This document shows positions 1-7,429 of a stretch of 41,432 nt of DNA, piece by piece. The stretch comes from Bacteroidales bacterium (GTDB lineage Bacteria > Bacteroidota > Bacteroidia > Bacteroidales > F082), in assembly GCA_017538795.1 (NCBI GenBank), contig JAFYIE010000040.1:1-41432 (forward strand). The letters are read 5' to 3'. Made by a program: the position numbers and the translations under genes. The first letter of the stretch is position 1. Each line of letters starts with the position of its first letter. The notes below the pieces were generated by a model. The model saw only the letters and a list, made by a program, of their open reading frames with translations. It made no database searches and was not told the DNA's origin.

Positions 1-552
1 GCCGCGTGTGCCGATGCCTGCACCGGCTCCGCCACCGCCATTGCCACCTGTACCACCAGCGCCAGTATATGTCCAGCTATCCCATTCACCACTTGCGTTT
101 CCTCCAGTACCGCCATTGCTGCCGTTAGCAGCGTTGCCGCCCGTGGCATTGATTGTGCCGCCGCCGAGGAGGACGAGGGTGTTGCCCTCGTTTAGCTCGA
201 TGCCCGCACCGGCACCATTGGTTTCATTGGCGTTGGCACCTATGAAGTTGACAGTAATGCCAGTGGGCACGTAGAGATATACCGTGCCATGGATGGTCGC
301 ACCGCTACCGTCATGTTGGTAGTTGGTGAAATTGTAGATGTTGTTGTTTAGGCCTAAGCGATAGTATGTCGTGTTACCGTCACTACCAAACCAATGTCCC
401 GTTGTGGAGCCTGAATGAAGGACATTCCAGTTTGACGAGGTGGTCTGCGTCATTGCCAAGACCTCTTGCCATTCCTCCTCCAAACTGGTTTGTGCCAACG
501 CTCCCTGCGCAAACGCGCACAGCAGAGCGAAAAATAGTAAAGTTTTCTTCAT
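1..552 (-). CDS. Glycine-rich secreted protein, 5' part only (runs off left edge)
   Basis: The ATG at 552 opens a frame that stays open to base 1 (184 codons, no stop). It begins MKKTLLFFALLC and has a Sec signal peptide ending around ALAQ (about residue 21). The body shows a short non-repetitive part (DGSGATIHGTVYLYVPTG) followed by low-complexity Gly/Asn/Thr/Ala-rich sequence (GGNAANGSNGGTGGNAS, then GGTGGNGGGGAGAG). This is typical of Bacteroidota surface proteins built from parallel beta-helix or glycine-rich stretches, often with a T9SS sorting domain at the end. The C-terminus is outside the window, so the export route cannot be read. It is expressed from a promoter with an unusual inverted repeat (560-609). 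Function unknown. Confidence 0.75.
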   Translation of the reverse strand, partial: MKKTLLFFALLCAFAQGALAQTSLEEEWQEVLAMTQTTSSNWNVLHSGSTTGHWFGSDGNTTYYRLGLNNNIYNFTNYQHDGSGATIHGTVYLYVPTGITVNFIGANANETNGAGAGIELNEGNTLVLLGGGTINATGGNAANGSNGGTGGNASGEWDSWTYTGAGGTGGNGGGGAGAGIGTRG

Positions 553-559
553 TTATGTT

Positions 560-609
560 AATAGTTTGATTTTTTCTTTAGAAAGAGGTGCAAAATTAAT
601 CAAACTATT
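560..609. repeat. 12-bp perfect inverted repeat around a promoter (operator candidate)
   Basis: AATAGTTTGATT at 560-571 is the exact reverse complement of AATCAAACTATT at 598-609, with 26 bases between. The arms flank the -7 element and predicted transcription start of the leftmost gene, so a dimeric regulator or looped repressor could bind here. A hairpin in the transcript is less likely because one arm lies upstream of the predicted start. Confidence 0.5.
591..598 (-). promoter_or_regulatory. Bacteroidota -7 element (TAATTTTG) for the glycine-rich protein
   Basis: On the minus strand TAATTTTG fits TAnnTTTG and lies about 40 bases before the ATG at 552. The element sits at the inner edge of one arm of a perfect 12-bp inverted repeat (560-571 / 598-609). 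Confidence 0.55.
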
Positions 610-647
610 TCAAATAAAAAAGGTTTTTAGGCTCAGGATAGCAAATT

Positions 648-755
648 TTGTAAATTTTGAAAGTGATTTTGTAAATTTTGAAACTCGAGCCGCAAATTTT
701 GTAAATTTTGAAAGTCGAATTGTAAATTTTGAAAGTCGAATTGTAAATTTTGAAA
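648..755. repeat. 21-bp-phased direct repeat array (five copies)
   Basis: The 15-mer TTGTAAATTTTGAAA starts at 648, 669, 699, 720 and 741. Spacings are 21, 30, 21 and 21. The last three units also share the spacer GTCGAA or close to it. The array fills the gap between the AraC-type gene stop (756-758) and the promoter of the leftmost gene. The 21-bp step (two helical turns) puts every copy on the same DNA face, which suggests regulator-binding iterons, although a simple tandem duplication would look the same. Confidence 0.7.
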
Positions 756-1832
756 CTACATTTCCTGCATCCAGGCGGTCACACTTTGTCCAGTGCGCTG
801 CTTAAAAGCTAAGCTGAAGGTGCTGTAGCTGCGGAATCCGCTGTCTTTGGCAAGCTGTTGTACGATGACGGTCTTTTCGGCAGCGATAGCCTCACTATAG
901 AGCTTCATGAAGTGGTTGATGCGAAGATTGTTGATATAGGCATTGTAGGTGATACCCTGATGTGAGAAAAACTGGCTTAGATAGGAACGGTTGGTGCCGA
1001 GAATCTGGGCTAGTAATAGAAGGGTGAGGTCGTGCTGCAGGTAAAGATGAGTTGCGACACAACGTTCGTTGAGCAACTGCTCGAACGGCTCATCAGGCTG
1101 CTCCTCAGGTTGTTCAGATTGGTCTTCGACCGTGACGTTTTCAAGCTGCGGAAGTGTCTCAACTCGCCACAGCAGGAAGCAGTAAAGAACTATCGATAAG
1201 AATTGCACGATAAAGCTTATGGTAATGTTGGCACCATCAAAGCCGTAGAAAATGATTAACAGCAGGATGACGATTATAAGCACATGGCTGATCCATATTT
1301 CCTTGTTTTCCAAGTCGGCATAGTTGTCGCGCAGCCATCGGCCGTATTGCTTGACGGCAAACACCATGTATATGGTAAAAATGACGTAAATCAACAGAAA
1401 ATATGCTAATGCGAATTGGAAATAATTGTCGTTGGGATTGACAAAGTGCAGTGCCAATATCCCCCCGAACGGTATCGTGGCGATGACGACAGGCCAGATG
1501 CGTCGCTTGCGGTCTTGGAGCATGGCGAACAGGGTGCTGGGGATGGTGGTGAAAAGCGTCAAACAGTCGAGATAAGCCGCTATCATGCAGCCTACGGAGT
1601 TGGTGTCGCCAGAGTAGAGGTAGAAAAGGAGCCAATAGATGTGCCCCAAAAATGCTACGCCAAAGAGTGCCGCGGCCCAACGGCGGAGTTGCATCGGCGG
1701 CGTGACATCTGGCGAGATGGCGTTGCTTTTACGAAACAGTAAGTAAATACAAGCGATTAGCGCAGTCATTGCTGATGCGCCGTAGAGCATGAAATATAAT
1801 AATAATTCGGTAGATATATTGTCAAGTGACAT
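756..1832 (-). CDS. Membrane-bound AraC-family transcriptional regulator
   Basis: 358 residues. The N-terminal half (about 10-225) is a set of six or seven hydrophobic segments (for example LLLYFMLYGASAMTALIACIYLL near the start). After an acidic linker (VEDQSEQPEEQPDEPFEQL) comes a C-terminal AraC/HTH_18 domain of about 90 residues with the two helix-turn-helix blocks: LLLLAQILGTNRSYLSQFF and the second around VQQLAKDSGFRSYSTFSLAFK. Such 7TM-AraC proteins bind DNA from the membrane and probably sense an envelope or extracellular signal. A -7 element precedes it (1858-1865). Its gene ends exactly where the 21-bp repeat array begins, so it may control the leftmost gene; that link is inference. 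A fragment of a paralogue lies at 5018-5072. Confidence 0.88.
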   Translation of the reverse strand: MSLDNISTELLLYFMLYGASAMTALIACIYLLFRKSNAISPDVTPPMQLRRWAAALFGVAFLGHIYWLLFYLYSGDTNSVGCMIAAYLDCLTLFTTIPSTLFAMLQDRKRRIWPVVIATIPFGGILALHFVNPNDNYFQFALAYFLLIYVIFTIYMVFAVKQYGRWLRDNYADLENKEIWISHVLIIVILLLIIFYGFDGANITISFIVQFLSIVLYCFLLWRVETLPQLENVTVEDQSEQPEEQPDEPFEQLLNERCVATHLYLQHDLTLLLLAQILGTNRSYLSQFFSHQGITYNAYINNLRINHFMKLYSEAIAAEKTVIVQQLAKDSGFRSYSTFSLAFKQRTGQSVTAWMQEM

Positions 1833-1857
1833 GGTTGCAACTCAATTTTTGACGATG

Positions 1858-1865
1858 CAAAGGTA
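1858..1865 (-). promoter_or_regulatory. -7 element (TACCTTTG) for the AraC-type regulator
   Basis: TACCTTTG on the minus strand lies 25 bases before the ATG at 1832 and fits TAnnTTTG. Confidence 0.5.
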
Positions 1866-1939
1866 ATAAATAATAAAGTATGGGAAAAGAAAAAATGTTA
1901 CAAAAAATAATTACGAAGATTCCGAAGATTAAATAATCA

Positions 1940-2269
1940 TCATTTCAGATTAAGATCATCTTTTATAAAACTGACGTTTACTACACTTTCTGTCACCATC
2001 ACGCTTTCCTGATGGAAAAAGGCGCATAAGTCTTTTGCAATGGATTCGGCTATCTGCTTGTCGGCATCAATCAGCGAGATGAGGAGGATTCGCTCTTGAG
2101 TGTAATCGCCATTCTCGTGGAAATATCCGCCTTCGTTGATGGAAAACGCGAACGGCACATGATAGCTCTTGCAGACGTATTTCATGATATCGACATACGT
2201 CTCGGTGCTATGCTTCTGCTGCTTGGTAGTGGCATCGTTCAGCCCTATGTAAATTTTAGTCTCGATCAT
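1940..2269 (-). CDS. Small conserved-looking protein of unknown function
   Basis: 109 residues, starting MIETKIYIGLND. There is no signal peptide or membrane segment, so it is probably cytosolic. The alternation of short beta strands and helices (ETKIYIGLND, STETYVDIMKYVCKSY, FAFSINEGGYF, ILLISLIDADKQIAESIAKDLCAFF, VMVTESVVNVSFI) suggests a small ferredoxin-like or DUF3574-like fold. That assignment is a guess from pattern only. It follows the mutase gene in the same direction with a 22-base gap and may be the last gene of the cupin-membrane protein-mutase transcript. Confidence 0.7.
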   Translation of the reverse strand: MIETKIYIGLNDATTKQQKHSTETYVDIMKYVCKSYHVPFAFSINEGGYFHENGDYTQERILLISLIDADKQIAESIAKDLCAFFHQESVMVTESVVNVSFIKDDLNLK

Positions 2270-2291
2270 AATTATCAGTTATTACAAATCT

Positions 2292-3920
2292 TCATTCGTT
2301 AATAAGGCACTGGCCTGTCATTTCCTGTGGCTGTTGCAGTCCCATTATGTGGAGTATGGTAGGAGCCACGTCAGCAAGGACACCGTTTTGCACTCGTGCG
2401 TTGTTGTTCGCTGTCACGTAGATGAAGGGGACAGGGTTGGTGGAGTGGGCGGTGTTGGGTGTGCCGTCGTCGTTGATGGCATGGTCGGCGTTGCCGTGGT
2501 CGGCGGTGATGACGACTTCATAGCCATTGGTCTTAGCTGCTTCCACCACCTCGTTCAAGCATTGGTCAATGGTCTGCACTGCTGTCTGGATGGCGGTGTA
2601 AACTCCTGTGTGTCCTACCATGTCGGCGTTGGCGAAATTCACCACAATCCAGTCATAGCGGTTGGTGTTGAGCGCCTCTATCAGCCTGTCTTTCACCTCG
2701 AATGCCGACATCTCCGGCTGCAGGTCGTAGGTCGCCACCGCTGGAGAGTTCACCAGGATGCGGTCTTCGCCCTCGAACGGCTCTTCGCGTCCGCCGTTGA
2801 TGAATGATGTTACGTGTGCATATTTCTCGGTCTCGGCGGCGTGCAGCTGCTTCAGACCTTTGCTGGCTATGTATTCGCCGAGGGTGTTCTCAACATTTCC
2901 TTTAGGGAAGACGACGTGTATGCCTGTGAAAGAGTCGTCGTATGGTGTCATGCAATAGTACTGGAGATCAGGAATTGTCTGCATGTCCTGCTCAGGGATG
3001 TCATGCTGAGTGAGCGCGATGGTCATTTCTTTGGCGCGGTCGCTGCGGAAGTTGAAGAAGATGACGATGTCGCCATCTTTGATACGTCCGTCGACGTTGC
3101 TGTTGACAAGCGGTTCCATAAACTCGTCGGTGTTTTTGTGTTCAGGCGTGTGTGAGTCGTAGCACGACTGTATGCCTTCGACCATGTCGGTAACCTCACG
3201 ACCGATGCCGTGTACGAGCAGGTCGTAACCCAGCTTGATGCGGTCCCAGTTGTTGTCGCGGTCCATGGCGTAGTAACGGCCGATGACAGATGCCACAACA
3301 CCTGTGCCAGCCTCTGCCATATGCTGCTGCAGGTCGATGACAAAGCCTTTGCCAGACATTGGGTCGGTGTCACGACCATCCATGAAGCAGTGCACGTAGC
3401 AGTTTTCGATGTCATACATCTTGGCGATATCGATGAGTTTAAAGAGGTGGTCTATTGAAGAGTGGACGCCGCCGTCGGAAGTCAAACCCATGAGGTGAAG
3501 GCTCTTGCCGGTGGATTGTGCATAGCTGTAAGCCGACTGGATTTCAGGGTTTTGCAAGATGGAGTTGTCGTCACAGGCGTGGTTTATCATCACCAGATCC
3601 TGATAGATGACGCGTCCGGCGCCGATGTTGAGGTGTCCGGTCTCGGAGTTGCCCATCTGTCCGTAGGGCAGACCCACGTATTCGCCCGAAGCCTGCAGCT
3701 CGGAGTGAGGATATGTGGCGTTGAGGTAGTCGATATAAGGTGTGGGAGTATTAGCGATGACGTCGCTCTCGCTTTGGTCGCCTATGCCCCAGCCGTCGAG
3801 AATGACCAAAAGAGCTTTCTTTGAGGTGCTGCCCGGATTTGGGTTGTTCGTGCTGGTTTCTTTCTTGCACGAAACAAACACCATTGCCACGGTTGCTAAA
3901 ATGATGAATAGTTTTTTCAT
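2292..3920 (-). CDS. gpmI: 2,3-bisphosphoglycerate-independent phosphoglycerate mutase with an N-terminal lipoprotein signal
   Basis: 542 residues. From about residue 34 the protein is a complete iPGM, which interconverts 3- and 2-phosphoglycerate using two metal ions. Visible motifs are DGWG (Asp42, metal ligand), GNSETGH (Ser92, the phosphorylated serine), DGRDTDP, the FFNFRSDRA block, DHGNADH (474-480, metal ligands) and AHSTNPVP (His492). The odd part is residues 1-33: [18 protein letters not shown] followed by KKETST, a lipoprotein signal with lipobox Cys18. There is no other in-frame Met before the DGWG motif, so the enzyme would be exported and lipidated. The signal closely matches that of the lipoprotein at 5074-5880, also at DNA level. 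The upstream membrane-protein gene overlaps its ATG by 4 bases (ATGA), implying translational coupling. Confidence 0.93.
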   Translation of the reverse strand: MKKLFIILATVAMVFVSCKKETSTNNPNPGSTSKKALLVILDGWGIGDQSESDVIANTPTPYIDYLNATYPHSELQASGEYVGLPYGQMGNSETGHLNIGAGRVIYQDLVMINHACDDNSILQNPEIQSAYSYAQSTGKSLHLMGLTSDGGVHSSIDHLFKLIDIAKMYDIENCYVHCFMDGRDTDPMSGKGFVIDLQQHMAEAGTGVVASVIGRYYAMDRDNNWDRIKLGYDLLVHGIGREVTDMVEGIQSCYDSHTPEHKNTDEFMEPLVNSNVDGRIKDGDIVIFFNFRSDRAKEMTIALTQHDIPEQDMQTIPDLQYYCMTPYDDSFTGIHVVFPKGNVENTLGEYIASKGLKQLHAAETEKYAHVTSFINGGREEPFEGEDRILVNSPAVATYDLQPEMSAFEVKDRLIEALNTNRYDWIVVNFANADMVGHTGVYTAIQTAVQTIDQCLNEVVEAAKTNGYEVVITADHGNADHAINDDGTPNTAHSTNPVPFIYVTANNNARVQNGVLADVAPTILHIMGLQQPQEMTGQCLINE

Positions 3921-4492
3921 GATTTTTCAGTTTCTGAAACAAAACAGGCCACGAGGCCGTAAGTGATGGTTGGACGAATCCAGATTTCCGTAAGGAGATA
4001 AGGAGTGTACTCATTGATCGGCTCGATATAGATGTCGTAGTTGTAAAGCGCGGCAATTACCATGTCGATAATGCAAATCAACCACAGGTTGCGCTTGGTG
4101 TAGCTCTTCCAGTCTTTGCGCGAATAGAAATAGGTGAGCATGCAAAGCAGCACCACCGAGAGGATGAGGCACATAAGATGCAGAGCGTAGAATGCCAGCG
4201 GAGGCGCGAAGAGTATGTCGCGCAGCAGTATCGTAACGCCTATGCAAACCGAACACCAGTAGTTGAACTGCTCGGGCTTCAATTTGTTGAAGAAAAACAT
4301 ACCCATCATAACCAGACAGGCCAGATAAAACATGTTGAGCACCAGCTCAGGCCACGACTCTTTCAATCCGAAATGCATGACTGCATAAATCATGGTGCCT
4401 ACCGAAAACAGTCCCGCAACAGTAGTAACGGCGACGTCGAAGATTTTGCCTTTTGTCTTAAATCTTAGCATAGTTTCACGTTTTTTCTTCAA
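3917..4492 (-). CDS. Polytopic membrane protein, unknown function
   Basis: 191 residues with about six hydrophobic segments ([90 protein letters not shown], and a last one around [12 protein letters not shown]). The N-terminus is basic and no family motif is recognised. An alternative start is the Met at residue 8 (MLRFKTKG). Its TGA overlaps the ATG of the lipoprotein-type phosphoglycerate mutase, and the cupin gene lies 6 bases upstream, so the three are probably co-transcribed. The context gives no clear role. Confidence 0.8.
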   Translation of the reverse strand: MKKKRETMLRFKTKGKIFDVAVTTVAGLFSVGTMIYAVMHFGLKESWPELVLNMFYLACLVMMGMFFFNKLKPEQFNYWCSVCIGVTILLRDILFAPPLAFYALHLMCLILSVVLLCMLTYFYSRKDWKSYTKRNLWLICIIDMVIAALYNYDIYIEPINEYTPYLLTEIWIRPTITYGLVACFVSETEKS

Positions 4493-4498
4493 TTCAGA

Positions 4499-4873
4499 TT
4501 ATTCTAAAGGTATCTCTGGATGCTGCACCGACAGCGGCAGTCCTTCTTGCGAGAGGTAGAACATGTAGAGAACGACGGGCTTGGTGCCGCGGTTCTCACC
4601 GTGGTGGATGGTGCCTACCATTTCGACGACGGCCTCGCCAGCGTACACGGTCTTCTCTTTGCCGTCGATACTGATGATAGTGAGCTCGCCCTCTACCATT
4701 ATGCCGAAGTTCATCACAGGATGGTCGTGCCAATCAAGTTTCTTTCCGGCAGGAATTTCGTATTTAATTCCGACTATTTCAGGCTTGCCTACCAGGTAGT
4801 CGGGAAGGTCCACGCCGTCCCAGCTTTGGCTGGTGCGAACTATTTCGGTAGTTTTCGTATTTAATGTGAGCAT
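4499..4873 (-). CDS. Single-domain cupin protein
   Basis: 124 residues, a small beta-barrel cupin (Cupin_2 type). The first metal motif is visible as WHDHPVMNFGIMVEGEL (His49, His51, Glu61) and the second as GTIHHGENRG (His90 or His91). The spacing fits a metal-binding cupin, of the type seen in small dioxygenases, isomerases and sugar-binding regulators. There is no signal peptide, so it is cytosolic. It is the first gene of the cupin-membrane protein-mutase run. No substrate can be named. Confidence 0.85.
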   Translation of the reverse strand: MLTLNTKTTEIVRTSQSWDGVDLPDYLVGKPEIVGIKYEIPAGKKLDWHDHPVMNFGIMVEGELTIISIDGKEKTVYAGEAVVEMVGTIHHGENRGTKPVVLYMFYLSQEGLPLSVQHPEIPLE

Positions 4874-4941
4874 AGTTATCAGTTGTTAATATGTCTGGCA
4901 AATCCACATTTCCTAATTATACAAATTCTATAATAGAAATT

Positions 4942-5072
4942 CTATAATTTTTCGCGTTTTTTCTTCAAGGCATATCCTGCGCCTAATGCAGTGAGCACGA
5001 GCAAGCCGTTGCCGACGCTCCGTAGACCATGAAATATAACAATAACTCGGTAGAGATATTGTCTGGTGACAT
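4942..5072 (-). pseudogene. Chimeric remnant: start of an AraC-type regulator joined to the C-terminal tail of a surface protein
   Basis: Reading the minus strand from the ATG at 5072 gives MSPDNISTELLLYFMVYGAS, almost the same as the start of the membrane AraC-type regulator at 1832 (MSLDNISTELLLYFMLYGAS); the DNA matches closely over 5018-5072. After about 21 codons the match ends and the frame stops at 4983-4985. Shifting one frame at about 5017, the sequence continues as VGNGLLVLTALGAGYALKKK and ends at 4942-4944. This is a hydrophobic stretch plus Lys/Arg tail of the kind found at the C-terminus of Bacteroidota cell-surface proteins. Two unrelated gene ends therefore meet here with everything between lost, a deletion scar. 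Confidence 0.7.
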
Positions 5073-5073
5073 G

Positions 5074-5880
5074 TTATTCGCTAACTTTAACCAGCGTAGA
5101 TATTTCGGTGTAAAGCTGTCCGTTGCGCGAAACCACTTCTTTCACTATCAAAGTGTCGTTTTCGTATGACATGAAGATGCTGTTTTCGCGTTGCTCTCTG
5201 CTTCCAGGGTACTGCCATCGTGTGCACAACAGGTTGCCGTCGACGAAATAGTAGGCGTATACCACCTCTACTTCCTTCCACTCTCCGTCAACGAGCTGAT
5301 ATTCGATATTGGTGCCGTCGGTGAGGTATTTTTCGCAGAATGGCTGAGGCTCATATCCCTGTTCGTCGCAGGTGATGAATCCTTCCCAGCGTCCGATGAT
5401 GATCTCTGAGTAGTCGTCGTGAACCTTGACGCAGCGCAGCTGATAAGGGCCATAGGTCTCAACCACCTCGCCGTCGCGCAAGATGGTGTAGTTGCTTGTG
5501 TAGCGCAGATTGTCGCCGTCGACGATGATATTGGTCATCACTTCCACTGTCGTTATGTTGTCTTTTTGCATTGTCAGCGTGATGGTATCGCCCTCAATCG
5601 TCACTTCGGTAAGCTGTTTGTAGGCCCACACGCCATATTTCTTTATCGAGATGCTGGTGTAAGCCGTCAGTGTGGTGTCTTCCATGACGAAGTCGGTAAT
5701 CGATGACTCGATGGTCTCGACCAATGCTCCGTCGGCTTCAATGTAAAGCCATTTGCCTACAAGCTGCTCGGCGAGGGTAGGAGTAGGGTTAGGGTTGACC
5801 GGATCGTTGTCGCTGTCGCTTTTTTTACATGCGGCAAATATCATTGCCACGGCTGCCAAAATGATAAATAATTTTTTCAT
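5074..5880 (-). CDS. Lipoprotein with lipocalin-like domain
   Basis: The start is taken at the ATG at 5880 ([18 protein letters not shown]), because an upstream in-frame Met at 5907 would put nine polar residues before the signal. Lipobox Cys17 is followed by KKSDSDNDP and a Pro/Asn linker, so it is an outer-membrane-bound, probably surface-exposed lipoprotein of 268 residues. The body opens with LAEQLVGKWLYIEADG, the GxW start of lipocalin-like domains common in Bacteroidota, and has a second such start at IIIGRWEGFIT, so it may hold two lipocalin-like barrels. The ligand is unknown. It is 39 bases downstream of the DUF4421 gene and probably co-transcribed. Its stop lies one base upstream of the remnant ATG at 5072. 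Confidence 0.82.
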   Translation of the reverse strand: MKKLFIILAAVAMIFAACKKSDSDNDPVNPNPTPTLAEQLVGKWLYIEADGALVETIESSITDFVMEDTTLTAYTSISIKKYGVWAYKQLTEVTIEGDTITLTMQKDNITTVEVMTNIIVDGDNLRYTSNYTILRDGEVVETYGPYQLRCVKVHDDYSEIIIGRWEGFITCDEQGYEPQPFCEKYLTDGTNIEYQLVDGEWKEVEVVYAYYFVDGNLLCTRWQYPGSREQRENSIFMSYENDTLIVKEVVSRNGQLYTEISTLVKVSE

Positions 5881-5919
5881 GATGTTTTGATTTTTTATGT
5901 TTAACAATATTTGAGTTTT

Positions 5920-7053
5920 CTATAGTCGTACGCCCAAAGAGGTGTTGATGAACCAGTCGTTCAGATATCCGTCGGTGTTATTGTGTTGATAACGAATATT
6001 GTTGAATTGTCCGTAGGCGGAGAAGAAATAGCGCCCGAAGTTGTAAGACAGCGATACGCGTGCGTCTAAGCCTATGCTAAGACCGCTATTGAATGATTTG
6101 TCACCCAGGTAGGTTATACGCGAATTCCCATAGAACCACGCATCCCATTCCTCGTCGGAGATCTCCTCATCCCAGAAAAGGGGGTCTTCCATCAGCTCAT
6201 CGATGTTGGTGGCATAGGCATAAACCTTAAGTCTGTTGACAAATGTCAGCATTGGCATGGCCATGACGTTGATAAGCAGTCCGCGTGTCGGCACCCAGTT
6301 GTATGCGTATCCTACGCCTGCGCTACCTTGCCATAGTTTCACCTGACCCATTCCTTGCATAGTGTATATTAGGTCGGCGTTATAGTCCGAGGCATAGTCG
6401 ATATGCGTGTGGGTGTACATGAGTCCTACCATCAGCGAGCCTGCCGAGCGTTTTTGTATCAGCGACTGGTCGTAGGCTGCCGCATAGGAGAATCTCTTGC
6501 CGTTGAACATATAGTATCCGTCGGCAAAAACTGACGTCACGCTGATGGGGTCTATCAGTTCCACCACTTCCCAAGCCCCCTCTTGTCCCTCCGGGATAAG
6601 CTCACTGTTAAGATTGAAGCTCGGGTTGCTGTTGTCGAAAGTGTGCATGCGCAGGTTTAGGCCGTAGGCTCCTCCCGTGAGGCCGATAGTGAAATAGCTA
6701 CCTTTGTCGCCGCCGACGTTCACCAGATAACCCAGGCCGTAGCCTCTGTATCCTACCCACAGACCTAAATACTTCGAAGGAGAGGTCTCTAGGTATGGAC
6801 TCACGCTATATGCCGTGCCTCCTATAGTCCCCTCAGTTTTCATACTCACTATAGTCTGGCTCACATTGTTTCTTATGATGACCTGCCAAGGCTCATCCGG
6901 CATATCGATGTAGTTGCGGTCGACGCCCTTAACCGACATGGTGTCAATAAAAGTTTCCAAATCCTTAACCAGAGAAACCAGCTTTCTCTGAGCCATCGCT
7001 GTCCCGCAGAAATTAAGGAATAAAACCAAAATAAAAAGTTTCAATATCTTCAT
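5920..7053 (-). CDS. DUF4421-type outer-membrane beta-barrel protein
   Basis: 377 residues with a signal peptide (MKILKLFILVLFLNFCGTAMA, cleaved before QRK). The mature part matches my memory of the Bacteroidota DUF4421 family: an early DRNYIDMPDEPWQVIIRNN segment, then many alternating strands rich in Gly and Tyr (YLGLWVGYRGYGLGYLVNVG, YFTIGLTGGAYGLNLRMHTF, GSAGVGYAYNWVPTRGLLINVMAMPM), ending in an amphipathic strand (WFINTSLGVRL). A barrel in the outer membrane is the likely location; the function of the family is unknown. The promoter element is at 7080-7087. The lipoprotein gene 39 bases downstream probably shares the transcript. Confidence 0.82.
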   Translation of the reverse strand: MKILKLFILVLFLNFCGTAMAQRKLVSLVKDLETFIDTMSVKGVDRNYIDMPDEPWQVIIRNNVSQTIVSMKTEGTIGGTAYSVSPYLETSPSKYLGLWVGYRGYGLGYLVNVGGDKGSYFTIGLTGGAYGLNLRMHTFDNSNPSFNLNSELIPEGQEGAWEVVELIDPISVTSVFADGYYMFNGKRFSYAAAYDQSLIQKRSAGSLMVGLMYTHTHIDYASDYNADLIYTMQGMGQVKLWQGSAGVGYAYNWVPTRGLLINVMAMPMLTFVNRLKVYAYATNIDELMEDPLFWDEEISDEEWDAWFYGNSRITYLGDKSFNSGLSIGLDARVSLSYNFGRYFFSAYGQFNNIRYQHNNTDGYLNDWFINTSLGVRL

Positions 7054-7079
7054 TAATTTAATGATAAAAAAGTAAAGTG

Positions 7080-7087
7080 CAAAGATA
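7080..7087 (-). promoter_or_regulatory. -7 element (TATCTTTG) for the DUF4421 gene
   Basis: TATCTTTG on the minus strand, 27 bases before the ATG at 7053. Confidence 0.6.
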
Positions 7088-7145
7088 TAAAAAAATCGGA
7101 GAACAAAATAATTTGTTCCCCGAAAAATTCAATTATGTTTAAGTT

Positions 7146-7427
7146 TTAAATGAGATACTCTTTCAGTGAGTTTACGTAGTTTTCGAAGGCTGCGAGCCCC
7201 GACGGTGTGATTTTGCAGGTCGTGCAAGGCACCTTCCCCTTGAAGCCTTTCTCGACGCTGATGTAACCTGCCGCGCTGAGCTTGTCGAGCTGCACGCTGA
7301 GGTTTCCCGACGTGGCACCGGTCTGCGTCTTGATGTAGCTGAAATCGGCACTGTCGACACCAGCCAGAATCGACATCACAGCCAGCCTCAGCTCGGAATG
7401 AAGAAGTGGGTCAAGTTTCGGAAACAT
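7146..7427 (-). CDS. Winged-helix transcriptional regulator (MarR/ArsR-like, HTH_34 type)
   Basis: 93 residues from the ATG at 7427 (MFPKLDPLLHSELRLAVMSI). A longer open frame upstream is only a shadow of the membrane-protein gene. The short winged helix is clear: LDPLLHSELRLAVMSILAG, then DFSYIKTQTGATSGNLSVQLDKLSAAGYISVEKGF (recognition helix and wing), then TTCKITPSGLAAFENYV. This resembles the family of small regulators with a conserved hxELRLxIxxxL start that sit beside a membrane protein. It starts two bases after the stop of the membrane-protein gene, so the two are co-translated. It probably binds its own promoter region; the inducer is unknown. Confidence 0.88.
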   Translation of the reverse strand: MFPKLDPLLHSELRLAVMSILAGVDSADFSYIKTQTGATSGNLSVQLDKLSAAGYISVEKGFKGKVPCTTCKITPSGLAAFENYVNSLKEYLI

Positions 7428-7429
7428 GG

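Noticed and set aside
648-755. Possible CRISPR array
   Set aside because: The repeats are 15-21 bases, AT-rich, with spacers of 6-15 bases; there are no true spacers and no cas genes in the window.
440-805. Plus-strand open frame with repeated FVNFESR-like heptads
   Set aside because: The frame exists because the 21-bp repeat keeps phase. Its first part runs antisense through the signal peptide of the glycine-rich protein and its end through the regulator gene, and it has no start signals.
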